This document shows, one piece after another, positions 42,228 to 50,800 of a DNA stretch of 64,000 bases. This DNA is from Neolewinella lacunae (GTDB lineage: Bacteria > Bacteroidota > Bacteroidia > Chitinophagales > Saprospiraceae), in assembly GCF_014349155.1 (NCBI RefSeq), contig NZ_JACSIT010000091.1:1-64000 (forward strand). Direction: 5' to 3'. Position numbers and translations under genes: made by a program. Position 1 is the stretch's first letter; each line of letters starts with the position of its first letter. The notes beneath the pieces are model-generated. The model was not told where the DNA came from, searched no databases, and was given only the letters and a program-made list of their open reading frames with translations.

Positions 42228-42638
42228 TTACAACTCAGCAACCAACACCACTTCGAGCTCATCCAACTTTACCAGGTCCTTGTCATTCGTCAGGAATTTT
42301 TCACAGCCTTCGTCAATCGCTACGGCAACCTGAAAGGCATCCATTCCCTTAAGACTTTGGTATTTGCCACGTAGTTTGGCGGCCAATTCAGCCCGGATAA
42401 GCGAAATCGGGAGAACATCGATTCCAGTGTGTTCGATGAAATCCTTGAGCTGAACGATGATCTCTAAACGCTGATCCCGGATAGGTTTGACGGAAAATTC
42501 CGATAGCGTAACCACACTCGTTACAAACTCATCCCCCGATTTAAATCGATCAATAAAGTATGCTTTTACCTTCTCAGCAAAATCGGGGTGCTCCTCTATC
42601 AGATAGATGAATGGAGCCGTGTCGATAAAGATTTTCAT
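42228..42638 (-). CDS. PIN-domain toxin (VapC-like)
   Basis: 136 residues. IFIDTAPFIYLIEE gives the first catalytic Asp (5), SVVTLSEFSVKP a Glu, LKGMDAFQVAVAIDEG the central Asp, and FLTNDKDLVKLDEL the last acidic pair. This is a complete PIN ribonuclease active site, so an active RNase toxin is predicted. Its ATG overlaps a TAA triplet that is one copy of the target duplication of a MITE. The partner antitoxin-like gene lies on the far side of the MITE. Confidence 0.8.
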   Translation of the reverse strand: MKIFIDTAPFIYLIEEHPDFAEKVKAYFIDRFKSGDEFVTSVVTLSEFSVKPIRDQRLEIIVQLKDFIEHTGIDVLPISLIRAELAAKLRGKYQSLKGMDAFQVAVAIDEGCEKFLTNDKDLVKLDELEVVLVAEL

Positions 42639-42796
42639 TAGAGCTTGTCTAAAATTTTTAAGAACTGATAATCAATGACTTATGGTTCTGGCTAGACAAA
42701 AAATTGCGCGCATAGTGGGCTACGTAAGTCATTTTTTGTGACGCCAGGTTCATAAGTGCTTGGTTATCAGGAAGTAAAAATTTAGACAAGCTCTTA
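42638..42796. mobile_element. MITE inserted at the antitoxin-toxin junction
   Basis: A 153-base element (42641-42793) with long imperfect inverted arms: left GAGCTTGTCTAAAATTTTTA, right (reverse strand) GAGCTTGTCTAAATTTTTAC, remaining similar for about 65 bases. The flanks are TTA at 42638-42640 and 42794-42796, a 3-base target duplication. It carries no transposase. The T(T/N)A duplication suggests mobilisation by an IS5-like transposase, which is inference. A related arm is at 8395-8431. Confidence 0.85.
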
Positions 42797-43006
42797 GAAG
42801 GACCTTTCTTCCGAGCGAAGTTCATTTACGTATGCTTGAGCATCGCCGCCCCAAAAACCCTTGCCCGCCCCGACAAAGGCCTGTAAGGCTTCTTCCATCC
42901 GGCGCTGCCTGCGCAAACGTTCTTTTATTTCGTCCAAGATCAACTCAAGTTCCTCTTTTTGTAAGAGCTTGATGTTGGTCAGCACTTGTTCCACTAATGC
43001 CGTCAT
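42794..43006 (-). CDS. Antitoxin-like small protein
   Basis: 70 residues, helical and charged: MTALVEQVLTNIKLLQKEELELILDEIKERLRRQRRMEEAL, then a short GKGFWGGDAQAYVNELRSEERSF tail. The two-part layout (helical dimerisation part plus toxin-binding tail) fits antitoxins paired with PIN toxins in Bacteroidota. Its TAA stop is the second copy of the MITE target triplet. Without the MITE, its stop and the toxin start would overlap as TAATG, a normal toxin-antitoxin arrangement. Confidence 0.65.
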   Translation of the reverse strand: MTALVEQVLTNIKLLQKEELELILDEIKERLRRQRRMEEALQAFVGAGKGFWGGDAQAYVNELRSEERSF

Positions 43007-43123
43007 GACTTTTCCTTTATCAACGACTAAAGATAGCGAACGGTTGCTTACCCACTCTTCGCTTGTCTAATCGCTCATCGTAGCTCAGCCCAAGCGGGTG
43101 ATTACTCGCCCGCAGTTTCGGGC

Positions 43124-44227
43124 TCAAGCCCCCAACTCCGCCAGCAAAATATCCCGGATCCGCTCTGCAGCCCGCCCATCCCAGAGGGGTGGAATGATGC
43201 CGGTTTTGGCGCGGCCGGCCAGGATGTTGTCGATCTCGGCCAAGACGGTATCGGGGTGCAGATCGGCCAGCAGCAGGTTCGTGCCCAGCTCCACCGTGAT
43301 CGGCCGCTCGGTCGTGTCGCGGAAGGTGAGGCAGGGGACCTGCAGGTAGGTCGTCTCTTCCTGGATGCCGCCGGAATCCGTCACAATCAGGCGCGCATTG
43401 TCCATGAGCTGCAAAAATTGCAGATAGCCCTGCGGCTCCAAAAGGTGGAGGTTTTCAATGGCCAACACTTCATCCAGCAGGCCAAAATGCGCAAAATTAT
43501 TGCGCGTCCGCGGGTGCATGGGAAAGACGACGGGCAGGCGACGGGCACTGCGCCGCAAAATATCCAGTATCGCCCCCAGCCCCTCGGCACCGTCTACGTT
43601 GTGCGGCCGGTGCATCGTCGTCAGGAGGTAAGATTTTGCTGCCAGCCCGAGGCCCTCCAGGACTTTCTCCTGCGCGGCTTTTTCCCGGAAGTGGATCAAA
43701 GAATCGATCATCACGTTGCCCACCAGGTGGATGCCCCGGCTCAGGGTATTTTCCCGGGCCAGGTTGACCAGGCCGCTGTGTTCCGTGACGAAGTGGTACT
43801 GGCAAATGGCGTCGGTCACTACGCGGTTGACTTCCTCGGGCATCGTCCGGTCCCCACTCCGCAGGCCCGCCTCCACGTGGGCTACGGGGATGCCCATCTT
43901 CACCGCTACCAGCGTGGTAGCCGTCGTGGCGTTTACGTCGCCCACCACCAAGACCAGATCGGGTTGCTCGGCCAGCAAGACCTCCTCGAATTTCAACATC
44001 ACGTTGGCCTTCTGGTAAGTATGGCTCCCCCCCCCCACGCCCAGGTGAAAGTGTGGCTCCGGCAAACCGAGTTGGTTGAAGAAGATGTCGCTCATCTTCG
44101 CATCGTAGTGCTGGCCGGTGTGGACAATGCGGCTGTCAATCTGGCCCGAAGCCACGAAGGCGCGGTGCAGCGGAGCTACTTTCATGAAGTTCGGCCGGGC
44201 ACCGACAACGGATAGGATCTTAATCAT
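43124..44227 (-). CDS. wecB: UDP-N-acetylglucosamine 2-epimerase, non-hydrolysing
   Basis: 367 residues. ILSVVGARPNFMKVAPLHRAF, HTGQHYDAKMSDIFFNQLGLPEPH, VHVEAGLRSGD in the form VAHVEAGLRSGDRTMPEEVNR, HPRTRNNF and TDSGGIQEETTYLQVPCLTFRDTTERPITV are the full WecB signature. It interconverts UDP-GlcNAc and UDP-ManNAc in the cytoplasm, feeding ManNAc-type sugars to the surface glycan. It is the last gene in the run from the NRPS side, 112 bases after the fucosyltransferase. A TACCTTTG box at 44232-44239 lies only four bases before the ATG. Confidence 0.9.
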   Translation of the reverse strand: MIKILSVVGARPNFMKVAPLHRAFVASGQIDSRIVHTGQHYDAKMSDIFFNQLGLPEPHFHLGVGGGSHTYQKANVMLKFEEVLLAEQPDLVLVVGDVNATTATTLVAVKMGIPVAHVEAGLRSGDRTMPEEVNRVVTDAICQYHFVTEHSGLVNLARENTLSRGIHLVGNVMIDSLIHFREKAAQEKVLEGLGLAAKSYLLTTMHRPHNVDGAEGLGAILDILRRSARRLPVVFPMHPRTRNNFAHFGLLDEVLAIENLHLLEPQGYLQFLQLMDNARLIVTDSGGIQEETTYLQVPCLTFRDTTERPITVELGTNLLLADLHPDTVLAEIDNILAGRAKTGIIPPLWDGRAAERIRDILLAELGA

Positions 44228-44231
44228 CGGA

Positions 44232-44239
44232 CAAAGGTA
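44232..44239 (-). promoter_or_regulatory. -7 box abutting the wecB start
   Basis: TACCTTTG on the minus strand exactly matches TAnnTTTG and ends five bases before the ATG. If it is used, transcription would start at or almost at the start codon, giving a leaderless message. No good -33 element. Confidence 0.4.
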
Positions 44240-44308
44240 GGGACAGTCCTGCTTTCCACGGCCAGCCAGCCCGGGCTTTGGCCCAACCTTGCTCCTTCAC
44301 TTTTCCCT

Positions 44309-44326
44309 GCACCTGCGACCGCGCCC
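44309..44326 (+). repeat. 18-bp dispersed repeat, one mismatch
   Basis: GCACCTGCGACCGCGCCC, in the 112-base gap between the fucosyltransferase and wecB genes. Confidence 0.85.
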
Positions 44327-44339
44327 TCCGCAACAATTC

Positions 44340-45218
44340 CTACATCCGCAGCCACGTGGCGGGCACCAGATCCGAAGTATCGATACTGGGGTCGGTAAAC
44401 CAGTTGGCCGGGGCAACGACGGTTTTCTCCGGACCCACGTTGAGCCAGGCCGCCCACCAGGCGAAGGAACTGTTCGGGATGATGAAGTGGCGGCAGGCCT
44501 GCATCAGGCGCAGGTAGTTGCCAAATTTCCAGCCCTTGTGCTCGTGCCCCACCACCTCGGTCGGGAAGTCCAGCACAATATTTTCCCGGCACCACGCCAC
44601 ATCATCGGAAAAGATGAAAAAGCGGGGTTCACTAAGCGTGCGCCCCAGGTGGTCGGCCGCCCGCAGGAAGTACTCGCGGTTGGTGGCGTTGAGAATGGCG
44701 TCCTGCAAAAAGTCGGTGCGGCGCACGTTCAGGCAAATCGAATTGCTCTCCCTGATCCGCGCCAGCAGGGCTTCCGACTCCGGCAAGAGCGGCCGACTGA
44801 ACTGAAAGTCGCGCCGGATTTCGTCCTCCACCCCGGCAAAGTAACGGGGGCTCTGCCACCAACCGTTGTAAATGACGCCCTCCTGCGGAGCCGCCAGCAC
44901 CGAGGCGTCGAAGTGGAAATGCGGCTCTTTGTACACCGCTTGCTTGCGCAGGTAAACGTAGCGCAGGCCCAGGCTCAAGTAGCGGTTTCGGAGGTTAAAG
45001 ACGGTCCGCAGCAAGGCTGGCGGCTGGAGGAAATCCGCCTCCACCCGGAAAACGTCCAGGTCATAATCCCGGTACACGAAACCCGGCGGGTTGTTGCGGT
45101 AGAGCAGGTTGGTGAGGTCGAATTTCAATTCCGTCCCCAGCTGCCGGGCCAACTGTTTGCCCAGGGCGTACTGGAACATCTGGTTCCCCATGCCGCCTTT
45201 TAGTCTGATCAGGATCAT
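44340..45218 (-). CDS. Alpha-1,2-fucosyltransferase-like (GT11)
   Basis: 292 residues. MILIRLKGGMGNQMFQYALGKQLAR is the GT11 N-terminal motif, with YNGWWQSPRYFAG, SICLNVRRTDF (the H/N-x-R-R-G/T-D donor motif) and FIIPNSSFAWWAAWL. It transfers fucose from GDP-fucose in an inverting alpha-1,2 manner. GDP-fucose is made by gmd and fcl 4-5 kb away. It begins 15 bases after the FkbM methyltransferase gene in the operon that starts with the NRPS genes, so its acceptor may be either the surface glycan or the glycosylated peptide. Confidence 0.85.
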   Translation of the reverse strand: MILIRLKGGMGNQMFQYALGKQLARQLGTELKFDLTNLLYRNNPPGFVYRDYDLDVFRVEADFLQPPALLRTVFNLRNRYLSLGLRYVYLRKQAVYKEPHFHFDASVLAAPQEGVIYNGWWQSPRYFAGVEDEIRRDFQFSRPLLPESEALLARIRESNSICLNVRRTDFLQDAILNATNREYFLRAADHLGRTLSEPRFFIFSDDVAWCRENIVLDFPTEVVGHEHKGWKFGNYLRLMQACRHFIIPNSSFAWWAAWLNVGPEKTVVAPANWFTDPSIDTSDLVPATWLRM

Positions 45219-45233
45219 GTGGTCTTAAGTGGT

Positions 45234-45986
45234 TTACTCGACGGCTGGCATTCGCGCGGCCATTTCCCCGAGGAGTTTTTCGCCCAGCTTGCGGTGGACG
45301 GCCAGGTGGTCAATACTGGTTTGGAAGACGCGGTATTGGGGGGCCAGAAAGGCCGCCGCGGCCGCCAGTTCTTCCGCCGCCAGGTGCTGGGCTTCGTAAA
45401 GGATGAAAGTGGGGGCGTAGCGGCTCAGGTCCAGTTGCCCGAGAATTTTCCAATCGTAGCCCTCGGTGTCGATGTGGAGCAGGTCGATGCCCGCAATATT
45501 GTGCCGCGCCAGTAAGTCGGCCAGCGTAATGCCCTCCACCGTGGTGGTGCGGACGTAAGGGGTCAAGACGCCGTCGAGTTCCTTTTCGATGTGGCCGCGG
45601 TAGAAGGAGCCCAGTTGTTCGTACCAGTAGGGCAGGTCGGGCAAGTCGGTCTTGGCCCGGGGGTCTACGTAGTAAAAGGGCAGCGCAGTGCCGTCGTTGA
45701 TGGCGACGTTGGCGAGTTGGAAGCGTTCCCGGTCGGGGTAGTTTTCCTGGAGGCGGGCGAAAGTGGCCGGCAGTGGCTCCACCAGCAGGCCGCGCCAGGC
45801 GGGGTAGCGTTGGAACAAGGGGTAGAGGGGGTCGCCCGTCTTACCGTCGTTGCTGCCGATCTGGACGATCTGGGCCGGGTGCCCCCCCAGCACCCTGGCG
45901 AACCAGTAGGCGGGGAAGCGAGGGTCCCGGAGGTAGGGCTTGCGCAACAGGCGGCGGCGCAGTTTTTTGAGGAAGGCTTTGATCAT
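45234..45986 (-). CDS. FkbM-family methyltransferase
   Basis: 250 residues from MIKAFLKKLRRRLLRKPYLRDPRFPAYW; codons upstream lie inside the preceding gene. AQIVQIGSNDGKTGDPLYPLF is SAM motif I, and LLVEPLPATFARLQENYP, TTVEGITLADLLARHNIAGIDLLHIDTEGYDWKIL and APTFILYEAQHL complete the FkbM pattern. Family members O-methylate polyketide, peptide or sugar hydroxyls. Its ATGA overlap with the GT1 gene suggests that both act on one product. This is a second FkbM enzyme; the other at 30050-30772 serves the glycan run. Confidence 0.8.
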   Translation of the reverse strand: MIKAFLKKLRRRLLRKPYLRDPRFPAYWFARVLGGHPAQIVQIGSNDGKTGDPLYPLFQRYPAWRGLLVEPLPATFARLQENYPDRERFQLANVAINDGTALPFYYVDPRAKTDLPDLPYWYEQLGSFYRGHIEKELDGVLTPYVRTTTVEGITLADLLARHNIAGIDLLHIDTEGYDWKILGQLDLSRYAPTFILYEAQHLAAEELAAAAAFLAPQYRVFQTSIDHLAVHRKLGEKLLGEMAARMPAVE

Positions 45987-47359
45987 GGTCGGATGACTTG
46001 TTCGGTGGGCATTTGCAGCCATTCGGCCACGCGTTTCTCGAGCGTTTGGGCAGTGGCGTAGGCCTGGCAAGACTGGCGCATGGCCAGCACCCGTTGCCGG
46101 TAGGCGGGGTCTTCCAGCACCGTCGCGATGTTGCGGGCAATGGCCCCAGCGTCGTCCACGTCCTTATCCGCCAGCAAGCCAACGCCGTGGTAATGGACAC
46201 GGGCGGCGCAGCCCGGTTGGTCCGATTGTTTGCCGGAATACACCAGCATGGGCACCCCACAGTGCAAACACTCGTGGATGGTGTGGATGCCCCCGTGGTT
46301 GATGGAAAGATCGGCCTGCCGCAGCACCCGCAGCTGGGGGACGTAAGTAAAAGTGTGGACTTGCTCCGGCAATTCCCCCAGCGCAGCGGGATCAAAAGTA
46401 CCGCCCAAGCCGAGGAATAGCGTCCAGTTCCTCCGAACCGCCACCGCCGCCACCAAGCGCCGGAGGAAAGCCGCATCGCCACCGGAAAGGGTGCTGATGG
46501 TGCAGAGGATGAGCTTGCGGCCCGACTTCGCCTGCTCCTCCAGCAAGTCACTGCACCTGCGGCCGCGCCCACTCCACGCATCGGCTTCCCACCGCTTTGC
46601 GTAGACCATTGGCCCAACGTAATGCAGACCCGGCCGGGGGACGTGCGGAAACTCCATCTCGTAGGGCGTCATCGTCAGCACCGGCAGTCTCGCGTAGCTG
46701 AACACTCCCGGCCACCAGTTTTCCCGGATGTAGGCCGGCGGGAAGCCATTTTCCCGCGCCAGGGCCAGCAGGACGCTGCGGCGGTCGGTGCCAAAACTGC
46801 GCCAGGCCATGCGGCGAAACATCCACTGTCGCTGCCGCCGCACCCGCTCCCAGTGGGCTGCAATGCCGGCCGGGCTCCCGCGTTCGCCCCCCCGCCCTGG
46901 AATGACGTCGGTCAGCAAATAAGGCAAACCCGGCTGTCGCCAAAGGGAGTACCACTGGCTCAGTAAAGCAAATTTCTGGCCCAGCCCGTAGGCGGCAAAA
47001 ATGTATTCGTGCAGCTCAATGTCGATCAAAACCAGGTCGGGGCGCAGTCGTTCCACCAAGGATTGAAAGGCGCGGGGGCGGTAGCGCTCCAGGGCCATCC
47101 TGCGCCGCTGCCGGCGCTGCCGGAAGCGCCACCAGATTCTGCCCACTTTGCCCAGGCCCGCTGGTAGTGACGGGGCCGGATCCGTGGAGATGAAAGGCAA
47201 CTCCTCAAAGACAAAACCCTCGGTTTCTACCCTTTCCCCCACCGGACGCGGAGCGGCCAGCACCACCCCGTGCCCCGCCGCCGTCAGGCGATCCGCAAGG
47301 GCCAGGCTGGCGTGGAGAATGCCCGTAAGACCGGTGGTGACGATCAACAACTGCGCCAT
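45983..47359 (-). CDS. GT1-family (UGT-like) glycosyltransferase
   Basis: 458 residues. MAQLLIVTTGLTGILHASLALADRLTAAGH is the UGT-like N-terminal start, and the C-terminal donor domain holds TFTYVPQLRVLRQADLSINHGGIHTIHECLHCGVPMLVYSGKQSDQPGCAARV, a good match to the HGG...GVP...QSDQ pattern of natural-product and macrolide glycosyltransferases. It begins exactly at the base after the NRPS stop codon (TAG, then ATG), so it is co-translated with the NRPS. A likely role is glycosylation of the peptide product. A copy of the 18-bp repeat gives S-G-R-G-R-R-C-S-D at the interdomain region. Confidence 0.8.
   Translation of the reverse strand: MAQLLIVTTGLTGILHASLALADRLTAAGHGVVLAAPRPVGERVETEGFVFEELPFISTDPAPSLPAGLGKVGRIWWRFRQRRQRRRMALERYRPRAFQSLVERLRPDLVLIDIELHEYIFAAYGLGQKFALLSQWYSLWRQPGLPYLLTDVIPGRGGERGSPAGIAAHWERVRRQRQWMFRRMAWRSFGTDRRSVLLALARENGFPPAYIRENWWPGVFSYARLPVLTMTPYEMEFPHVPRPGLHYVGPMVYAKRWEADAWSGRGRRCSDLLEEQAKSGRKLILCTISTLSGGDAAFLRRLVAAVAVRRNWTLFLGLGGTFDPAALGELPEQVHTFTYVPQLRVLRQADLSINHGGIHTIHECLHCGVPMLVYSGKQSDQPGCAARVHYHGVGLLADKDVDDAGAIARNIATVLEDPAYRQRVLAMRQSCQAYATAQTLEKRVAEWLQMPTEQVIRP
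46553..46570 (+). repeat. 18-bp dispersed repeat, exact copy inside GT1 gene
   Basis: GCACCTGCGGCCGCGCCC; on the coding strand it is read in a third frame as G-R-G-R-R-C, between the N- and C-terminal domains. Confidence 0.9.
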
Positions 47360-50300
47360 CTATTCTTCGTTCATGGCATCCAGCAGGCTGCGGATGACGG
47401 CCTCGGTGTGGGCCGCCAAGCTGCGCACCGTCGGGAAACGGAAAATGGTGTTGGCGGGCAAGTCAAGCTCCAGGGCATCGTTGATTTGGTTGATCAGGCG
47501 GATGGCCGACAGGGAGTGCCCCCCCAGGTCATGAAAACTCGTCGTTACACCAATGTCTTCCAGCCCCAGGGTGTCCCGCCAGAGCTGGAGGATGATGCCT
47601 TCTAATTCGTTGGCCGGAGCGGTGGCCTCGCCAGCCCCACCAACCAACACCGGCGCGGGCAAGGCGGCGCGGTCAATTTTGCCGTTGCTGTTCAAGGGGA
47701 AGTCGGCCAGGACCATGTAGTGCCCCGGCACCATGTAGGCGGGCAGTCGCTCGGCCAGGAAGGCCTGGGCCCCGTCGGCAGAAAAATCGTCCGCCACTAC
47801 GTAAGCTACCAGGTAGGCGTCGTGCCCTTCCTGCCGGGCCAGCACCTGGGCCCGCGTCACCCCCGGCAGCGTGAGCAAAACCGCTTCGATTTCCCCGAGT
47901 TCCACCCGGAAGCCGCGTAGTTTGATCTGGGAATCGATCCGCCCCAGGAAATCAATGTTGCCGTCGGGCAGCCACCGTGCCAGGTCGCCCGTGCGGTATA
48001 GGCGCTGGGGCGTGCCCCGGCCGTCGATGGCTACCCGGACGAATTTCTCGGCCGTCAGCTCCGGCTTGCCGTGGTAACCGAGGGCCACCTGCAGGCCGCC
48101 GATGTGGAGCTCTCCCGGCACCCCCGGCTCGCAGCGCACCCCGTCGGGCCCCAGAATGTAGAGCGGAACGTTGGGCAGGGGCCGCCCGATGGGGACTTGC
48201 GTTAGCGCCGGCCCCGCCGCGGGAGCCCGCCAGTGCGTCACCTCAATGGAGGCTTCCGTGGGGCCGTAGAGGTTGTGGAGTTCTACGCCCGGGAGCCGCG
48301 AGCGGAAGAGGTTCACCTGGTGCGGCGTCAGCGCTTCGCCACTGCAAAAAACGCGGCGAAGGCTCGGCAATTCCAGCGGCCCGCCCAGAAAAGCCTCCAG
48401 CATGGGCGGCACAAAATGGGCGATCGTGATGCCTTCGCGCCGGATGAGGGCAGCGAGGTATTGGTTGTCTTTGTGCCCCTCGGGTTTGGCAAATACCAGC
48501 TTCATGCCCGTCATCAAGGGCCAGAAAAGTTCCCAGATGGAGACGTCGAAACAGTAGGTCGTTTTTTGCAGCAGCACGTCGGAGTCCGCCGATACGGGGA
48601 AGGCCCGGAGGCCGAATCTGAGGCGGTTCATCACCCCCCGGTAGCGGTTGCGCACGCCCTTCGGCTGGCCCGTCGATCCCGAAGTATGGATGATGTACAT
48701 GAGTTGGTCCGGGCCGGGCCGGAGAATGGGGCGGCCCGCCGGATGGTCGGCAAAAACCGGCGGAGCGGCATCGAGCAAGACCAGTTCACCCTCGTGCAGC
48801 GGGCGCAGGGTCGCCGCGTAGCGTTCCTGGGTGAGCAAGACCGGGGCGGCGGTATCTTCCAGGAGGTAGCGGATGCGCAGGGCAGGGTAGGTGGGGTCAA
48901 TGGGCACGTAAGCCGCCCCCGCCTTGAGGATGCCGAGCAGGCCCACCATCATCTCCACCGAGCGGTCCAGGCAGATGGCCACCGGCGTTTCGGGCGGCAG
49001 CTGGAGGGCCAGCAGGTAGTTGGCCAGGCGGTTGGAGCGCTCGTCGAGGGCCGCAAAAGTGAGGGACGTCGCTTCGGCCACCACGGCGGTGCGAGCAGGG
49101 TGGTAATCAACGCTGGCGTAGAAAAAATCGAGCACCGTGTCTTCCCCGAGCAGGCTGGGGTCGACGGGATTAAAAGTATCGAGCAGGGCGCGGCCGCAGG
49201 TGCTGGGGAAGTTGACCGGCAAGGAGCGGTCGGCCAGGAAATCCTCCAGCAAATCCAGGTACTGCTGCGGGAGCAAGCGCTGCAAGGCCGGGTCGATGAT
49301 GGCATCGTTGCAATCAAAGCAGAGGTCCAGCCGTCCTTTCCCCTCGAAGTCGAAAACCTGAAATTTGAGGTGGTGCCCGGGCTCGGTGTGGCCAGGGTGC
49401 AGCCATTCGGCCTCCAGCGCGGGGTCCCCCTCCCCCACCAACGCCTGGTTGAGGTAGTTGAAAAGTACGTTGAAGCGCTGGTTGAGCTGCGCAGAACTCG
49501 TGCCCGGCTTGGCGTAGCGCAGCCATTCCATGGTTTCGGCCCGGACTTTGGCCAAGAGGCTGGCGAAGGTGTCTTCCGGACTGATCTGCACGCTCTGGGG
49601 AAAGAGCTCCATCAGCAGGCCGGGCGTCTTTTTGTCGGCCGCACTCAGTCGGTGGTGGGCGGGAACGCCGATGCAGGGCCGTGCGCCGCCGCTGATCCGG
49701 TGGAGGAGGGCGAAGAGGACGGTGGCAAAAACGGTGTAGCGGGCCAGGTCCACCGACCAATTGCGCACCTCCGGCGTAGCACAGACTGCGTCGAGGCGGG
49801 CCATCGTCGCCGCGTCCAGCGTACGGAGGTAGCGGAGGGTGCGGCTGGCCCGCTCGGGGTTGCCCCGGCCGAACAACAAGGGGGGCGTGGGGAGTTCCCG
49901 GGCTTTTTCCGCCCAGTAGGCCGTGGTTTTTTCCCGCTCCGGCGTTGTTGCTGCCAGCGCATCCGCTTCCAGGTAACGGCGGAAGCTGGAGAAGTCCCCC
50001 TCCGGAAGAGGCAAGCCAGCGGCCAGTGCAGCGTAGGCGGCCTCGACGTAGCGGAATTGCAAGGCCAGGCTCCAGCCGTCGGTGATGAGGTGGTGCTGGT
50101 TGAAGTACCAAACGTAGTGATCTTCGGCCACCTTCAGCAGGGCGAGGTCGAAGAGGTGCTCCCCGGGCGAGAACACGCGCTGGCAACGTTCGTCCAGCCA
50201 GGTGGCCAGTAGCCCGGCGGGGTCGGCGGCGGCGGAGCAATCGAAGTAGCTTAAGGCAGCGGACGGTGGCACCGCGAAGGTCTGCTCGGGTTCTCCGTCG

Positions 50301-50512
50301 CGTTCCCCGAACACCAGGTGCAGGGCATCGAAGCGCTCCACCAGCGCCTGGCAGGCTTGGCGAAAAAGTTCCGGGTCAATGGCGCGCCGCCAGGTGAAGG
50401 CGAACGCCATGTTGTTGAGCGGACTACCGGGCAGCAGGCGTTGGCCGGTCCATACCCAGGTTTGGGTCCGGGTGAGGGGATAACGGTCGGCGTTGGACGA
50501 TTGGCTAGGCAT
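47360..50512 (-). CDS. NRPS module, C-A-T (serine-like specificity)
   Basis: 1050 residues. Condensation domain 1-440 with the intact HHLITDGWS at 140-148; adenylation domain about 460-960 with the A3 motif HTSGSTGQPKG and YGPTEASIEVTHW; peptidyl carrier domain at the end with GGHSLSAIRL, where Ser1000 would carry phosphopantetheine. The pocket residues I read are D-V-W-H-F-S-L-I-E-K, close to the serine code DVWHFSLVDK of EntF. No thioesterase or epimerisation domain is present. An exact 18-bp repeat at 49186 is read S-T-C-G-R-A. It lies after the carrier-protein gene by 21 bases and before the GT1 gene by none, so product assembly and glycosylation are one operon. Confidence 0.9.
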   Translation of the reverse strand: MPSQSSNADRYPLTRTQTWVWTGQRLLPGSPLNNMAFAFTWRRAIDPELFRQACQALVERFDALHLVFGERDGEPEQTFAVPPSAALSYFDCSAAADPAGLLATWLDERCQRVFSPGEHLFDLALLKVAEDHYVWYFNQHHLITDGWSLALQFRYVEAAYAALAAGLPLPEGDFSSFRRYLEADALAATTPEREKTTAYWAEKARELPTPPLLFGRGNPERASRTLRYLRTLDAATMARLDAVCATPEVRNWSVDLARYTVFATVLFALLHRISGGARPCIGVPAHHRLSAADKKTPGLLMELFPQSVQISPEDTFASLLAKVRAETMEWLRYAKPGTSSAQLNQRFNVLFNYLNQALVGEGDPALEAEWLHPGHTEPGHHLKFQVFDFEGKGRLDLCFDCNDAIIDPALQRLLPQQYLDLLEDFLADRSLPVNFPSTCGRALLDTFNPVDPSLLGEDTVLDFFYASVDYHPARTAVVAEATSLTFAALDERSNRLANYLLALQLPPETPVAICLDRSVEMMVGLLGILKAGAAYVPIDPTYPALRIRYLLEDTAAPVLLTQERYAATLRPLHEGELVLLDAAPPVFADHPAGRPILRPGPDQLMYIIHTSGSTGQPKGVRNRYRGVMNRLRFGLRAFPVSADSDVLLQKTTYCFDVSIWELFWPLMTGMKLVFAKPEGHKDNQYLAALIRREGITIAHFVPPMLEAFLGGPLELPSLRRVFCSGEALTPHQVNLFRSRLPGVELHNLYGPTEASIEVTHWRAPAAGPALTQVPIGRPLPNVPLYILGPDGVRCEPGVPGELHIGGLQVALGYHGKPELTAEKFVRVAIDGRGTPQRLYRTGDLARWLPDGNIDFLGRIDSQIKLRGFRVELGEIEAVLLTLPGVTRAQVLARQEGHDAYLVAYVVADDFSADGAQAFLAERLPAYMVPGHYMVLADFPLNSNGKIDRAALPAPVLVGGAGEATAPANELEGIILQLWRDTLGLEDIGVTTSFHDLGGHSLSAIRLINQINDALELDLPANTIFRFPTVRSLAAHTEAVIRSLLDAMNEE
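49186..49203 (-). repeat. 18-bp dispersed repeat, exact copy inside NRPS gene
   Basis: GGGCGCGGCCGCAGGTGC on the plus strand; on the coding strand read S-T-C-G-R-A, in the linker between condensation and adenylation domains. Confidence 0.9.
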
Positions 50513-50533
50513 GGTGGTCAGCGTTTGGGTTCC

Positions 50534-50776
50534 TTAGGCTCTGCGGGCAGCGCTTACGTAACGGGCCATTGCAGCCACGGTCAGGAAGTTTTCGATGGCC
50601 ATATCCTGGGGTTGGACCCGGAAGTGGAAGGTGTTTTCCAGGTGTTCGACGAGGCGCATCATTTCCATGGAGCCGAGCAGTCCACTGCCCAGGAGGTCGT
50701 CCTCGGGGTCAATGTCCAGGCTTTGGTCTCCGGCGTGGATCTCGTTTTTGATGTAGTCGATGATGGTTTGTTCCAT
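50534..50776 (-). CDS. Stand-alone acyl/peptidyl carrier protein
   Basis: 80 residues. The helical carrier fold is evident, with DDLLGSGLLGSMEMMRLVEHLENTF, where Ser36 is the expected phosphopantetheine site (LGS-M in place of the usual DS-L). It is small enough to be a free PCP of the PltL/RedO kind. It is coded 24 bases after the stand-alone adenylation gene and 21 bases before the NRPS module. Loading by the adenylation enzyme and oxidation by the acyl-CoA dehydrogenase is the expected order. Confidence 0.85.
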   Translation of the reverse strand: MEQTIIDYIKNEIHAGDQSLDIDPEDDLLGSGLLGSMEMMRLVEHLENTFHFRVQPQDMAIENFLTVAAMARYVSAARRA

Positions 50777-50800
50777 GTTGGATCGCTTGGGATGGTCGGT

